Assembly: GCA_936432065.2 (NCBI GenBank)
Contig: OW386289.2
Location: forward strand, 137,628,015-137,692,014
Length of the DNA: 64,000 nt
Reading direction: 5' to 3'
DNA from: Rutpela maculata
Lineage: Eukaryota; Arthropoda; Insecta; Coleoptera; Cerambycidae
A program made the translations under genes and the position numbers. Below, one piece after another: positions 10,652 to 22,974 of the stretch (position 1 is its first letter; every line of letters begins with the position of its first letter). The notes beneath the pieces are model-generated. The model worked only from the letters and a program-made list of their open reading frames with translations. It was not told the origin of the DNA and did not search any database.

Positions 10652-11207
10652 TAACAACATAATATTTGAAATCGTCTACCCCAAAAACATATAAAACAAT
10701 ATGCTACATCGGTAGTGGTGGTGGGGGTGGTGGTAGAGGGTTGGTAGTGGGAGTGGATGAAGTAAAAAAATATTTTGAAGCTTTTGGTTCTTGTACACAC
10801 ACTAAATCACATTTTTTTTTATCCCATTTAATAAGGGGGTGGGGGTGGTAATGACCTTAGCTCCTCTTTTGTATACTAAATACCCATTTTATGGACTCTT
10901 ACTTGCTTGATTTACCCATTTACCCGAAATTTACCCCAATTTACCCCCCAACCCTTCGACGGAACAAGATGAAAATATAATCTAGTTCTAGATCTCGTTA
11001 AAGTACATATGTGTACCAAATTTCAAGTCAATATCTTAAACGGTTCCAGAGTAAACGTGCGCACAAAAAAAAGTTACAGACAGACCGACAGACAGCTCGC
11101 TCAAACTTAAAATCTCGACGTTTCATGACATTTTAAGCCTATTTGAACAATAAAAATTTTTAAAAATTTTTTTGTCGTTACTATACTTCCACTGGATGTG
11201 GAAGTAA
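10652..11207 (+). mobile_element. Family H repeat, copy 2, left end replaced by minisatellite
   Basis: The copy begins abruptly inside the family (TTTAACAACATAATATTTGA), directly after the last minisatellite unit, and runs to the typical right end ACTTCCACTGGATGTGGAAGT. The ~100 bp left terminal block seen in other copies is missing. A short CAGACCGACAGACAG segment marks the microsatellite position (11,079-11,095). Confidence 0.8.
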
Positions 11208-11289
11208 AACTATGGATCCATATATAAAATAATACAATACAATCTATTGAAACCTCGGTAATTAGCAACATAAAAATGTTTAATGAAAT

Positions 11290-13875
11290 TTAATATATTT
11301 CAAAGTTCAAATGTAAAACATTCCATAACAATATCCGTAGCATTCATAAAAACTATGATGAACTCTCTGTATATTTAAGCCAATTCCCTGAAGCTTAGAA
11401 GTGATAGTTCTTACTGAAACATTCCAAGTACAAGATACAAATATGTTTAATATAAATTTCTGTAATATATTATATAATGATGGTAATCGTAATAAAAATG
11501 ATGGAGTACTAGTTTTTATAAAAATCAAATTAGAGTAACTACAAAATTACACACAGTGGCGAAATAAAAGGGATTAAGTTAAAGATCATAAAAAATAACA
11601 AAACAATAATAATTACTGCGATATACAGGTCACCCAGTACATGCCTTAATACATTTAACGCCGGTTTTCTAAACTGTTGAAAAGAAATGGAAACAAGAGA
11701 AATGCACATTATTATTGGAGATATAAATATTAATATGCCGACTATGTAGAGAAATATAAAAACATATTGAGTTCATATGGATACATTTCATACGTCAATA
11801 ATTATACCCGAATGCCAAGTAGATCATTTTTTTTGTCAAAAGTACATTGCACAGAGATAAAAATGATATAAAATCAATCATTCTGAGACAAAATATCACG
11901 AATAATTTTCCTACTATTATTTTATTTCAGAGTCTGAAAAAACTGAAAAAAATGAAGTCATTAAAAAAGTCATTAATTATAATAGCTTAAAAAAGGCTCT
12001 GCAACAAGAAAGTTGGAACAAAATAATATAGATCTAATGACAGATACATTTGTTAATAATTTAAAAACGTACGTAGAAAAACACACTAACTAAATAAAAA
12101 TAAACATAAAAAAAGAAAAGAATGGATAACTAAACAATATTTCTCAGAAAGCAAAACCTAAATCCACAATAAATAAAATAAAATTGAAAGGTGTCAGACA
12201 ATCACAGACAAAAGGAGTATAGCTAATAAAATGAATGGGCATTATAGAAACCTAGGAGAAAACTGTGCAAAGTTTCAAAGAAAATTTAACACCAAAACAC
12301 TTCAACTATAATACAGAAATCATGGGCAGCACCATGTATCTATATCCTACTATTTGAAATATTAGATGTAATTAAAAGATTAAAACCAAAAAAAGCACCA
12401 GATCACGACAATATACACTCAGAAACTTAAAGAAATTTCAAGCGAAATAGCTGACCCTCTTGTATATATAGTAAATAAATGCTTTGATACAAGGTGCTTT
12501 CCAAAATTATTAAAAATCGGAATTATTAAACCTATCCATAAAGGTGGCAACTATTTAGAAATTTTAAACTAGAGGCCATTCTCACTTATATCCAGTATTG
12601 CCAAAATAATGGAAATAATTTTAAAACGTAGGATATTAAATATTTTTTCGATAAATATAAAATATTATCTGACAGACAGTACGGTATTTAGGGAAGGGAA
12701 GTCAAGAAAAGACGCAATATGTAACCTGACGTCTCAAATTTATAATTCTCTAGCTAAGAAAAGTCCTACTCTTTCGTATATTCGTGGATTTAGCAAAAGC
12801 TTTTGACACAGTATGTCACCGAAAATTGCTAGAAAAATTAGAAAATTGAGAGGTAATGTGATTAAACTATTAAAAAGCTATCTAGTCGACCGTGTACAAT
12901 ACGTAGCTATAGAAGAAACAGTCAGTAACCCAAGAATGGTAAAGTACGGATTTCCCCAGGGAACAGTTCTTGACCCGGTACTATTTACTATTTATATAAA
13001 CAACCTTTTATTTCTTGACACTTCAAGTACAATATTTAGTTTTGCAGATGACACCGTAATCCTATATAAAGCAAATTCTCGACAGGAGCTTAAACTTATG
13101 GCAGAAAATGATATTAAATACATTAAATCCTGGTTTCAGAGTAACACTCTTACTTTAAATTGCAATAAAACATATTACTTACCATTTATATCCTACGCTA
13201 ATAATTGGGACCACTAAATATTGATCATGACACCAATATACCTGAAGATACCTCAATTAAATACCTAGGCATTATATTTGACAGACATTTAAGATAGGAC
13301 CTACAAATCAAAGAGGTTTTCTTCCAAGGTTTAAATACCTCAGACATTCTAGATATAAAACACCTAAAAATACTCTATTATGTGCTAGTTCAATCACAGC
13401 TCCGATATGGCATCTTGGATTGGGGAGGAGTAAGTAATCACTACCTAGAGAACCTAAATGTGTTGCAAAAGTGGATAATGATATTTGGTAAAAATCTTCG
13501 CCACTCTAGTGACGATTTTTTGCTGATAGTAACATCTTGAACGTGAACAAGCTTTCTATTTAAATATTATAGTAAATACATTCAAAAATAAAACCACATA
13601 ATACCAATAACACATAACTATGTATGAAATACGATATAAACAGAATAGTTGCCACAAGCCAAGAAATGAAAAAATCGTGGGACGGAAAATGTATTTGTAC
13701 CTCACCCGCAGACTATTCGACCTTCTTTCCATTGAGTATTAAACAACTCACAATTTATATCATCATTGTGCCATATTTCAAGGCTCAAAAGGTACGTACA
13801 TGGCAAGTGGGTGAAAAATCGATTAAAATATTTGACCCAACAAATAGAAAAAGTAAGTTAAAAAATAGTGTGTAA
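11290..13875 (+). pseudogene. Decayed Jockey/CR1-group LINE, ORF2 endonuclease plus reverse transcriptase
   Basis: Several frames on + together spell a non-LTR ORF2. The endonuclease part is near 11,310-11,740 (NIRSIHKNYDELSVYL, then VLTETF, NDGVLVFIK, AIYRSPS, GDININ). The RT part follows: KRLKPKKAPDHDNI near 12,380, an FDTV motif near 12,805, YGFPQGTVLDPVLFTIYINN near 12,945, FADDTVILY near 13,045, then KYLGIIFD near 13,260 and a C-terminal tail to 13,875. Many stops and frameshifts interrupt it, so it is an old, near full-length ORF2 fossil. No ORF1 and no tail repeat are obvious. The wording of the endonuclease fits the CR1/L2/Crack side of the Jockey superfamily; clade is uncertain. Confidence 0.8.
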
Positions 13876-15351
13876 AAAGCCGAGCTTTCAATTTTAATTC
13901 GCCAAAAAAACGTGATGAGAAAAGTATATTGGATTTTTCGTTACGTTAATTCGGTCTTAACTCCCTATTTCTCGTGTAAGTTATTTTATTAAAATGTCTG
14001 TATTTTGTGAATAATTTAATTTAAAATCTACGTTATCTACCTTATGATATGGTTATCTTGATTGAAAATCAAGATTAGACCATGATACAAAATACAAAGA
14101 TTAGAAATTATCAAGGACATTATTGATATTTCAATAAATAGATTATGCATTATTTTTTATTATCACTGTTTCCAAGTGGACGTCCAACACAAGCAAGTAA
14201 GCATATTATTAATCTTAACATTAAAAACTACTGCTACGTACAAAATATCAATTCCAGTCAATTCAATATTTTGACATAATTTTTTATGTTAATATTTTTA
14301 ATAATAATTGATGCAAAATATATTTCTGATGAGATCATAAGAAGATTTAAAAGTCTGCAGTAGTTTTCGGAGTCTGAATTAAATAAAATAATTAAGACTG
14401 ACAATATTTAGTTCAAGCATTAGAAATTATTATATTTTAGTAAGTAAATATTCAGTTTATTAAAAATATTTCATAAGAATAATTATCTGTATCATGACCT
14501 ACATTAAGATTTTCTGTACGGCATTCCATCATTTTCGATATTTTCGGTTTTAAATGAGAAATTCGTTTTTTTTATATATCTTGAATTTAAATAGCCATAG
14601 AGCTAGCTCTGTTAGGATTTTTTCTAGTTGGTATATTTTATGCTATAAACTTCCACCTAAAAGATGTTCCATTATTTTCCGAATTTGAGGTTATTTTCTA
14701 AAATTCAAGATGGCAGGCTACAAACATTTTAAGTTGCCCTCAGTGGATCAATAACAATAACGTTTGATATCCGGGAGTTTGGGGATGGTTAATCTAAAGC
14801 TATTCTTTTCAATTTCAAGCTGATAGACAACAAAAACGAGAAATTTTATTTTTCAGAATGCTGGATGGCGGACAGAAATGCAGTTCTTGGTATTTCGAAA
14901 TGTTTGTTGTTATATAAAGTACATTTGCCTAATGGACACCAAATGGCAAATTTTACCTAATTTAGAGATCTCTGTAGCTATCTTGAATTATTAAATGTGA
15001 CTATAGATTCTTGTCCAGAGAGCCCCACAACTCTTGAAATTCTTGAAACTAGAAGTTGAAACTTAAAATTTTTTAGCTTCAATTTTGTCGGAGATTTTGT
15101 GAAAGTTGGATTCGTGTTTCACAACTCCAAAATCCCGGGGTACGAAATTTCATGTCTTCAGAGCATGTTGAATTTGACAGTCAGCAGTTTTGATTTTTTT
15201 TTACCTAAGTATGAAGTTCTGTTGAACAACTAAAAAATACTACGACTACATTTTGAATTTGGCAAATATTAAAAATTATTCGGGGCCTTGAGAATACCTA
15301 CCTTAAAGAATTCACCGGACACGCAAATACGAATACAAAAGATATAATTTA
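13876..15351. other. Unassigned AT-rich sequence
   Basis: No gene or open frame of interest. 14,700-14,880 contains ATGGCAGG and GATGGCGGAC words like those seen in several repeats of this window, suggesting old repeat DNA, but no boundaries could be found. Confidence 0.35.
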
Positions 15352-15384
15352 ATTAGAATAGAATAGAATAGAATAGAATAGAAT
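15352..15384. repeat. (GAATA)n LINE tail
   Basis: Six copies of the pentamer GAATA on + (TATTC on -) mark the 3' end of the LINE on -. Short tandem repeats instead of poly(A) are usual for CR1-group tails. Confidence 0.85.
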
Positions 15385-15680
15385 GTTTATTGACCATTTA
15401 AGATACAATTTGTATATATGGTAAGTCAAAAATTACAAAATCGTAGTTGAAATATATAAAAACAAAACAAGACCAAGAAGAGAAATGCATGTGTGAACAT
15501 ATATATGTAAATATAAACAGCAATCTATATCTATCTGTAGCACAATCTATTACTAACATAATAAAAACAAATAGACAATATATAAAATGACTGGATAAAA
15601 GAATAATACTAACAACTAAACACATCCATCACTAAAATAGTAAAAATAGACAATACAGCTTAAAAACTAAACATAATTTA

Positions 15681-18275
15681 TCACAGGTTTAATAAGTTTG
15701 TATATGTAAAGTCTTTTATATCATAGAATGAATTAGAAATTAATAATTGTTTTATTTTATTTTTAAATTTATTATAATTTGCAATATTTCTAATTTCATT
15801 TGGCAGCACATTGTATAACCGTATACAGTTATAATATGGAGAATATTCATATCTCGCAGTGGTAGGCTTAGGAATCGACAGTAATTGGCCGTGTCTCGTA
15901 TCATATAAGTGATTTTCCGATATAGTTTCGAAAATTTTTATATTTTTCTTAGTAAAGCATAAACATTTTAATATGTATATACAGGGTGTTGTAAGAATAT
16001 TTTTATTTTTGAATATATTGCGACATGTTTCGCGAGGTTGTAAGTTATATATTAACCTAATAATTCTTTTCTGAGCTATAAATACTCTCTCTCTGTCCTT
16101 AGCATTTCCCCAACAAATTATATTATAAGAAATGTGGGGGTATGCCAATGCATAATATGTTTGTACTAATTCCTTTTCATCGAGTACATCTTTTAACTGG
16201 AGAATAGCAAAATAAGCTTTATTTAACTTTTTGCATACAGAGTCAATGTGCACGTCAAATGATAATTTTACATCCAGACTAGTTCCCAGCAGTTTACCTA
16301 ATTCTGATAAAGTCAGATGGTCATAAATTATTGTAGATGGTAGCCGCCTCTGTAAACCAAAATTCAAACAAACAGTTTTTCTCTCATTTAAGATGAGTCT
16401 ATTCCTTTGACACCACATACCCAATTCTTCCATAACAGTATGAACTAGCCGTTCTACCTCTTCAGGGCTGTCGGCAGATACAGTTATTGTGGTGTCATCT
16501 GCGAACATCGTTACATGCCCACTTTTTATATAGTTTGGTAAATCATTTACATAAAGTAAAAAAAGAAATGGACCTAGCACGGAGCCCTGAGGAACTCCAA
16601 GGTTTAAACTTTTTAAAGCTGAATATTCATTATTTACTTTGACTCTCAGCGTCCTTCCACGTAAGTAAGACATAATCCAATTTAATATATTTCCACAGAA
16701 ACCCATATTATATAATTTATCTTTTAAATAGTTTTTATTAACCGTATCAAATGCTTTTGACAAGTCAAACATTAGGGTTACAACATATTTGCCTTTATCT
16801 AAAGCTGAATAAACGTATTCTAGCAAATGAAAGCAAGCGGTGTCTACAGACTTACCCGATATAAATCCATGTTGAGATGCGGTTAACAATTTATTTATCT
16901 CACAGTAAGAGAATAGGCGGCCATATATTATTTTTTCTATGATTTTAGATATAGAACTTAAGAGGGATATTTGGCGATAATTGTCAATGTCTTGGGGATC
17001 TCCACTTTTGAATATGGGTATTACTATGGCGAGTTTTAGGACGTCAGGAAAGCATCCATTTTCCAAAGATTTATTTATTAAATATACCAATGGAATAATT
17101 ATCTCATCCATGATCTGTATTATGATATTTAAACTTAGATCATCAAAACCTGCTGAGTGTTTATTTGTAAGATTATTTATTACACCCTGTACCTCATCCT
17201 CTGTTACTGGATAAATGTACATCGAGTTCTCCCTGTAATTATGTACAGTGCATGGTAATGACATATTCATTCCAAAGTGTAAGTTTATTTTATTAGTGGC
17301 AGTATTCGAAAATGTGGTAGCGAACATTTCTGTTAAAATTTTACTGTCCGATATTTTATTATCATTAAAACTTAAAACGATGGTGTTAGCTTCAAATTTA
17401 TTTTTCCCTAGCCTCTTGTTTATGATGTTCCATGTTTCACGGACTTTATTAGTCGAATTATTTACCTTATTTGAGTAATAACTTCGCTTGGCCATTTTTA
17501 AATCAGTTTTATATTTACTTTTATTTAAATTATAGATGCGTTTAGATTCAGCATTGTTTAAATTTTTCATTAACCAAAACATATTTTTGAGGGAGTTACT
17601 TTGAGCTACAAGTTCATTGGTTATCCATTCCTTTTTTGAATTTTGATTTACATGCTCTGAAATCATTTTACAATATTTTTTTAAGGGGCAGGAAGTATTA
17701 AAACACCATGTAATGGTGTCAAGGAAATATTTAAACAATTCCTCTATGCTTGAATCTGGTTCATACAAAGGATACCACTCTATCCGAGACAATTTCACCC
17801 TGAAATAATTTATATTGTTTTCTGATAAGTCTCTTTTTTCGTAGCATATTCTTTTTGTTTGATTTTTGTTCTCTTCTTCTAACTTTATAGACAGTATATG
17901 AGCTAAATGATCTGCTATGTTAGGATTGAATATATTACAACTAATTAAACCTGAAGGGATATTAGTTACCATATAATCAATACAAGTACTGCTGGTATAT
18001 CCGTGCACATTAGTGAATACTCGAGTAGGTTCTGAGTTAAATAAAGATAGTTCAAATGAATTGAAAATGTCACATAGAAGATTCGTATTAGGACATTGCT
18101 TATTTAAATCAATATTAAAATCACCACACAGTACAGTATATTGCGATGACTCATTAGCTATAACTAATGCTTGTGTTAATAAATTAAAGAATAATTTTAT
18201 ATCACCACTTGGTGGTCTATACACAATAATGAGAATAGTTTTTCTACCATTTATACATAAGCTTACCGCACACAT
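15681..18275 (-). CDS. LINE ORF2 protein: endonuclease (N-truncated) and reverse transcriptase, 864 aa
   Basis: This is a non-LTR retrotransposon polyprotein that nicks target DNA and copies its RNA. The frame is uninterrupted; it is also open upstream of the first Met to 18,390, where GGTLILAKTSI still reads as endonuclease. APE-type endonuclease motifs follow: VYRPPSG (~22), CGDFNIDL (~48), STCIDYMVTN (~95) and DHLAH. RT motifs are YRQISLL (~415), HGFISGKSVDT, FDLSKAFDTV (~505), GVPQGSVLGPFLFLLYVNDL (~550) and the catalytic FADDT (~590), then KLLGTSLD. A typical C-terminal region ends at 15,681. With no stops over 2.6 kb it is young, but it lacks its endonuclease N-terminus and is presumably inactive. 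The best family guess is the CR1/L2/Crack side of Jockey. Confidence 0.85.
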   Translation of the reverse strand: MCAVSLCINGRKTILIIVYRPPSGDIKLFFNLLTQALVIANESSQYTVLCGDFNIDLNKQCPNTNLLCDIFNSFELSLFNSEPTRVFTNVHGYTSSTCIDYMVTNIPSGLISCNIFNPNIADHLAHILSIKLEEENKNQTKRICYEKRDLSENNINYFRVKLSRIEWYPLYEPDSSIEELFKYFLDTITWCFNTSCPLKKYCKMISEHVNQNSKKEWITNELVAQSNSLKNMFWLMKNLNNAESKRIYNLNKSKYKTDLKMAKRSYYSNKVNNSTNKVRETWNIINKRLGKNKFEANTIVLSFNDNKISDSKILTEMFATTFSNTATNKINLHFGMNMSLPCTVHNYRENSMYIYPVTEDEVQGVINNLTNKHSAGFDDLSLNIIIQIMDEIIIPLVYLINKSLENGCFPDVLKLAIVIPIFKSGDPQDIDNYRQISLLSSISKIIEKIIYGRLFSYCEINKLLTASQHGFISGKSVDTACFHLLEYVYSALDKGKYVVTLMFDLSKAFDTVNKNYLKDKLYNMGFCGNILNWIMSYLRGRTLRVKVNNEYSALKSLNLGVPQGSVLGPFLFLLYVNDLPNYIKSGHVTMFADDTTITVSADSPEEVERLVHTVMEELGMWCQRNRLILNERKTVCLNFGLQRRLPSTIIYDHLTLSELGKLLGTSLDVKLSFDVHIDSVCKKLNKAYFAILQLKDVLDEKELVQTYYALAYPHISYNIICWGNAKDRERVFIAQKRIIRLIYNLQPRETCRNIFKNKNILTTPCIYILKCLCFTKKNIKIFETISENHLYDTRHGQLLSIPKPTTARYEYSPYYNCIRLYNVLPNEIRNIANYNKFKNKIKQLLISNSFYDIKDFTYTNLLNL

Positions 18276-18392
18276 TTCGACATGACATTCTTCAGATAGA
18301 TTTTTTATAAAATCAACTTGCGTACACTGTATTGAGGTTTTTGCTAGAATGAGAGTTCCACCATTACACTCTGCATGTGTAAATATACCATA

Positions 18393-18893
18393 TGTTCAAA
18401 ATATTTGTATATATACCTCATATACACGGTGGTCCAAAATTATCTCCCGTTATTTCTGTGGCTGATAGTACTAAAAAATAAAGGTATTCTTTTATATACA
18501 ATTTTTATGGTTACACTTTTTTAAAGAGGGATAATAGATAGCAGTTTCTCTGCAATATCTTCCAACGGCCTTGAAATATAAAATTTATATTTTAAAGCAC
18601 CCCTCACAAATTCTTATATAAATTGGCTGGATTTTTGATATGTTCTATATTTTGGGCCCCTGATCAAATGTCTCGATGGGTCGGAGGTTCCAAACCACCA
18701 GGGTTTCAAGATAGGGCCAGTTAAAGTTGGGATTATGAGGTATTGGCCGTACATCGAACATTATTCAAATGATGCCCTTGTTCTTGGGTCTGAAGAGATT
18801 ATTCAGTATCATGCACCAACTTGTCAGATGACGTCACATCGGGTCATTCCATAAACATCAGAGTTTGTAGGCCTGTGGTTATCACCATGTATT
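18393..18893. other. Unassigned; possible transposon end at 18,425
   Basis: TATACACGGTGGTCCAAAAT at 18,420 has the look of a DNA-transposon terminus (TACA..GGT.TCC), but I found no matching inverted end. No gene. Confidence 0.25.
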
Positions 18894-19060
18894 ACAGATA
18901 TGGCCCAATTTCAATAGGGATTATAGTACTATGTTGTTTTACGTATGTTCCAAATTGTAATTAAATATTTTAAGTCTAACAGAAGTTATCGTGTTTACAA
19001 GAAACGGTATACACACACTTACAGACGCAAAGACATTTTTTATTCGATATTTGAATTCAG
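18894..19060 (+). repeat. Dispersed core repeat (same family as 727-880)
   Basis: TTTTAAGTCTAACAGAAGTT is followed by ATCGTGTTTACAAGAAACGG and a CACACACTTACAGACGC stretch, matching the core at 727-880 (opposite strand) and 28,830-28,970 (same strand). The GTCY microsatellite is reduced to CA-rich remnants. Confidence 0.55.
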
Positions 19061-19436
19061 TCTGCTATGAAACGAATATCTGTACAACAATGTTTTTCCA
19101 CGATGATTATTAAATTTTTTTTTCAATTTATAATAAATTTATAATAAAGTTGGAATACAGTTAAAAGATCCATAACAGATACGACAAAAATTAATAGAAA
19201 CGTTATTGTAGAAAATTTAGTCAGCTTTAATTTCGCATATAGCCACTTTTTGATTATGGCTAACCGTTTTCGAGATATGAGCGAAAAACCAAAAATTAGG
19301 ACCTTCTTCGCGCCCCCCTGCACCCCCGCACCTCCTATATTTGGGTACTTTTTAAATTATCAACTGTTAATAGACAAAATTACGAGATATGAAATTTGTC
19401 TCTTATTTTAGTCAAACAGCTGTCATTCTTATACTT

Positions 19437-20130
19437 TACTTCCACATCCAGTGGAAGTATAGTAACGACAAAAATTTTTTTAAAAACTTTTATTATTCAA
19501 ATAGGCTTAGAATGTCATGAAACGTCGAGATTTTAACATTGAGCGAAAAAAAATTCTGTTGTCGGTCTGTCTGTAACTTTTTTTGTGCGCACGTTTACTC
19601 TGGAACCGTTTAAGATATTGACTTGAAAGTTCGTTCACATATGTACTTTAACGAGATCTGGAACTAGATTATATTTTCATCTTGTTCCGTCGAAGGGTTG
19701 GGGGGTAAATTGGGGTAAATTTGGGGTAAATAGGTAAATCAAGCAAGTAAGAATCCATAAAATTAGTATTTAGTATATACAGGAGAAGCTAAGGTCTCAA
19801 AAAAAAAATTGGCATTAACCACCCCCATTACCACCCCCACATCATTATTAAAGGGCATAAAGAAATGTGATTTAGTGTGTGTACAAGAACCAGAAACCTC
19901 AAAATATTTTTTTACTTCATCCACCTCCACTACCACCCCCCTATCACCACCCCCACCCTACTACCGATGTGGGGTATCGTTTTATGGGTTTTTGGGGTAG
20001 AGGATTACAAATATTATATTATTAAAGTTCCATGAACAATTATTTCCACATACAAAATTTTTTCGTTGTGAGTGACTTGGATAGAAAATCTGGATGTGGA
20101 AGTAGTGATTCCTTGGGCAGCGGTTTTTTA
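19437..20130 (-). mobile_element. Family H repeat, copy 3
   Basis: A complete copy on -. On + it starts TACTTCCACATCCAGTGGAAGT and ends ATCTGGATGTGGAAGTAGTG ATTCCTTGGGCAGCGGTTTT. All family blocks are present, including a short GTCGGTCTGTCTG microsatellite at 19,561. The bases TACTTCCACATCCAG at one end are the inverse of CTGGATGTGGAAGTA at the other, giving a 15-bp inverted repeat set just inside one end. Confidence 0.85.
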
Positions 20131-20214
20131 TTAAACGACTTCATATTATAGGATCCTTCTCTTGAAATACTAGATTATGATATGTATGAAGTGAAAAAAA
20201 TTATAAAAAATTAT

Positions 20215-20425
20215 TTTTTAAAATACAGCCCCGGTCAACCGCACCCAAAATTTTGTACACCAGATTGCCTCTTTGTCGAAGATTACACAGATTTCCTCGA
20301 ATTTCCTCCAGTTATCCTCTTTGATAAAAATTTTTTTTTGAAGAGCAGGGGGGAGAAGTCCGAATAAAAAGATTTCCTCCAGATTTCTTCGGATTTCCTT
20401 CTGAGTGCAGCCCTTTGAAAGAAAT
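20215..20425 (+). repeat. Repeat with TTTCCTC-rich tandem motifs (family T)
   Basis: CCAAAATTTTGTACACCAGAT starts a unit containing repeated GATTTCCTC words and GGGGGGAGAAGTCCGA, ending near TTCCTTCTGAGTG. An inverse, longer relative lies at 34,962-35,285. Nothing coding; the 61-residue frame across it is incidental. Confidence 0.6.
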
Positions 20426-20841
20426 TAAAAAAAATCATTTCCGCCTCTCATACATTATACTTCAAATGACGCTGACATAGTTAATAAATAAGATATCAAC
20501 ATTTTGTTGAGCGAACATTAAAGCTTGAATGGTGTACTTTCAAATGTTATGTCGAATTTTTTAAAATAATAACAATTTACTTATTGTTTTCACGACATTT
20601 GAGAAAAAAGTCGGACTCGAAAATTGTATGTGCTAAGTTTAACAATTTTTTAACTGCTGTAATTTTACGAAAAAAATAAAATTAAATATGTTCAATATGT
20701 TATTGCTGAAGGTCGCTTCTTTCGATGTCTATATTTGTTATTAATTTTTATTCGTTAAATGGAACTAGCAATATGCCCCCTGCTCCGCTACTGGTATCGT
20801 TATAAATCATAAGTTGATCCAAATTTTAGATGCCATATTGG

Positions 20842-21147
20842 AGCCACCATTTTGAAGTTTTTGTATTTTTTGGGATTCGTGAACGTATTTCCTACCTTCG
20901 TACCAAATTTCAAGTTCCTAGCTCGTCGGGAAATGCCCAAACAATTCATAGACAATGGGTATACATAGTTACACTCTACTTTTATATAAACCACAGTGTA
21001 AGAGACTTTTTACTCCTATTTATCTATCCGGTGAATTGTTTGGGTACTTTCCGATGAGCTAGGAACATGACATTTTGCATGAAGGTAGGGCGTACCCTTT
21101 CAACCACCAGAAAATTCCAAAAATTGTAAAATTCAAAATGGTGGCTC
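20842..21147. repeat. Imperfect palindrome, ~120-bp arms
   Basis: GGAGCCACCATTTTGAA on the left and TTCAAAATGGTGGCTCC on the right are inverse, as are AGTTCCTAGCTCGTCGGGAA and TTTCCGATGAGCTAGGAACAT. The arms have diverged considerably and the loop is about 85 bp. No gene. Confidence 0.65.
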
Positions 21148-22290
21148 CAATTTGGCTAGCAGTATGTAGATATATAGTGTACTTAGAAAACAATACCTAC
21201 ATTAGAATGAAAACACTGCCAAAGTGGTAAGAGCTGTGAATACACTCTAGGGACAAAGTTGTAGAGAATTAAATTTGACATAAAAAGGTGGGTGGCGGTA
21301 TATATGTATGTTTTATTGTTTTGGAAATATATGCGTTTAAATTCGATGAATCTGCACGATGTCATATTTAACACTCTTCCTTTGTACATTCTATAAAAGA
21401 TAGACAATATACTCTTTGTAGAGAGTTGAATTTTCTACAACTTTACTTTTACATTGTTTTCATATCTCTTACTCTCTTACCACTTTGGTAGCGTTCTCAT
21501 TTTGATGTTAGTATTATAAGAAGTGCAACATATTTATGTATTTTTGTTGCAATATTTGCATGATTTTCAAGTTTAAGCCGGCCATTTTGAATCCATCATT
21601 GTCAATTATAATGTCAACATCGTAATATCAGTGATCTCGAAAACCCTTGTAAGATTTTTTTCTTAATTTCATCATTTAAATTGTTTGAGTTATATCAGTT
21701 GTAATAGTAATTTACGTGACAAGACCGGAAAGAGGTGTTTTGCAGGTCGACCCAAGCAGATTTGGAAACTTGGGGAGACCTACAAATCACTGTTTTTCGG
21801 TTATGTAACGTAACAATTTCTTTTTTCGGCCGACACTGTCATACAAAATCAATTTTGTATTATTTTTTTAATAAATTTTCTAACAAATACAACGACAAAC
21901 AATAATAACTAATAAAATAAAATATTTTTACGACCGACACTATTAAACAACTTCAATTTCTGCTTGTAACGCTTCAAAATCTGAATCTATATTTTCTATA
22001 ACTTGTGAATTGACTTTTGCCGATCTCTAATGTCACTTTCCGGTCTAGCTAGGGAAAACGTTAATTTCTGGCGGATAATTTCTCCAGAAAGGGTGTACTT
22101 TCTGGTCGACCGAAAAATAGTTATTTATGTATCAAGGGAATTAAGTAGATGTTTATGCCCTGAGCCCCTAGCGACAATCTTACAAACCCGAGTGCCTCTG
22201 GCCTGAGGGCATAAACATCTATTAATTCCCGCGGTGCATACAAACTTTTATGTCATACTAGTTCGTTATTGCATCCACAATATTATTTTT
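21148..22290. other. Unassigned AT-rich sequence
   Basis: The sequence contains CTCTTACCACTTTGGTA and CACTGCCAAAGTGGTAAGAG in inverse orientation about 250 bp apart (21,219 and 21,474), suggesting another old inverted repeat, but no gene or clear boundary. Confidence 0.35.
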
Positions 22291-22974
22291 AAAACCGCTG
22301 CTCAAGGAATCACTACTTCCACATTTTCTATCTGTCACAACGAAAAAATTTTGTATGTGAAAATAATTGTTTATGGAACTTTAATAATATAATATTTCAA
22401 ATCCTCTACCCCAAAAACCCATAATACGATACCCTACATCGGTGGTGTGGTGGGGGTGGTGATGGGGGGGGGGGGGTGGTAGTGAGGGTGGATGAAGTAA
22501 AAAAATATTTTGAGGTTTCTGGTTCTTGTACACACACTAAATCCCATTTTTTTTTCATCCCCTTTAATAATGGGGTGGGGGTGGTAATGGGGGTGGCTAA
22601 TGCCAAACATTTTTTGAGACCTTAGCTTCTCTTGTATATACTAAATACCAATTTTATGGACTCTTACCTGCTTGATTTACCTATTTACCCCAAATTTACC
22701 CCCAATCCTTCGACGGAACAAGATGAAAATATAATCTAGTTCCAGATCTCATTAAAGTACATATGTGTACCAAATTTCAAGTCAATATCTTAAACGGTTC
22801 CAGAGTAAACGTGCGCACAAAAAAGTTACAGACAGACAGACCAACAGACAGAATTTTTTTTTTTTCGCTCAAACTTAAAATCTCGACGATTCATGACATT
22901 CTAAGCCCATTTGAACAATAAAATTTTTTAAACATTTTTTTGTCGTTACTATACTTCCACTGGATGTGGAAATA
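22291..22974 (+). mobile_element. Family H repeat, copy 4
   Basis: A full-length copy from AAAACCGCTGCTCAAGGAAT to ACTTCCACTGGATGTGGAAA. A run of G interrupts the TGGTGGGGGTGG block at 22,463. The microsatellite is short (CAGACAGACAGACC at ~22,830). Confidence 0.85.

Larger units (their letters stand above)
15352..18392 (-). mobile_element. 5'-truncated Jockey-superfamily LINE with (TATTC)n tail
   Basis: The element runs on - from about 18,392, where the endonuclease frame opens after a stop, to a GAATA/TATTC pentanucleotide array at 15,352-15,384 that forms the 3' tail. Between the ORF2 stop and the tail lie ~300 bp of 3' UTR. The first part of the endonuclease domain and all of ORF1 are absent, as expected from incomplete reverse transcription. 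I could not identify a target duplication. Confidence 0.8.

Noticed and set aside
16981..18285. Frames on + opposite the LINE ORF2
   Set aside because: They are antisense to a clear RT/endonuclease frame.
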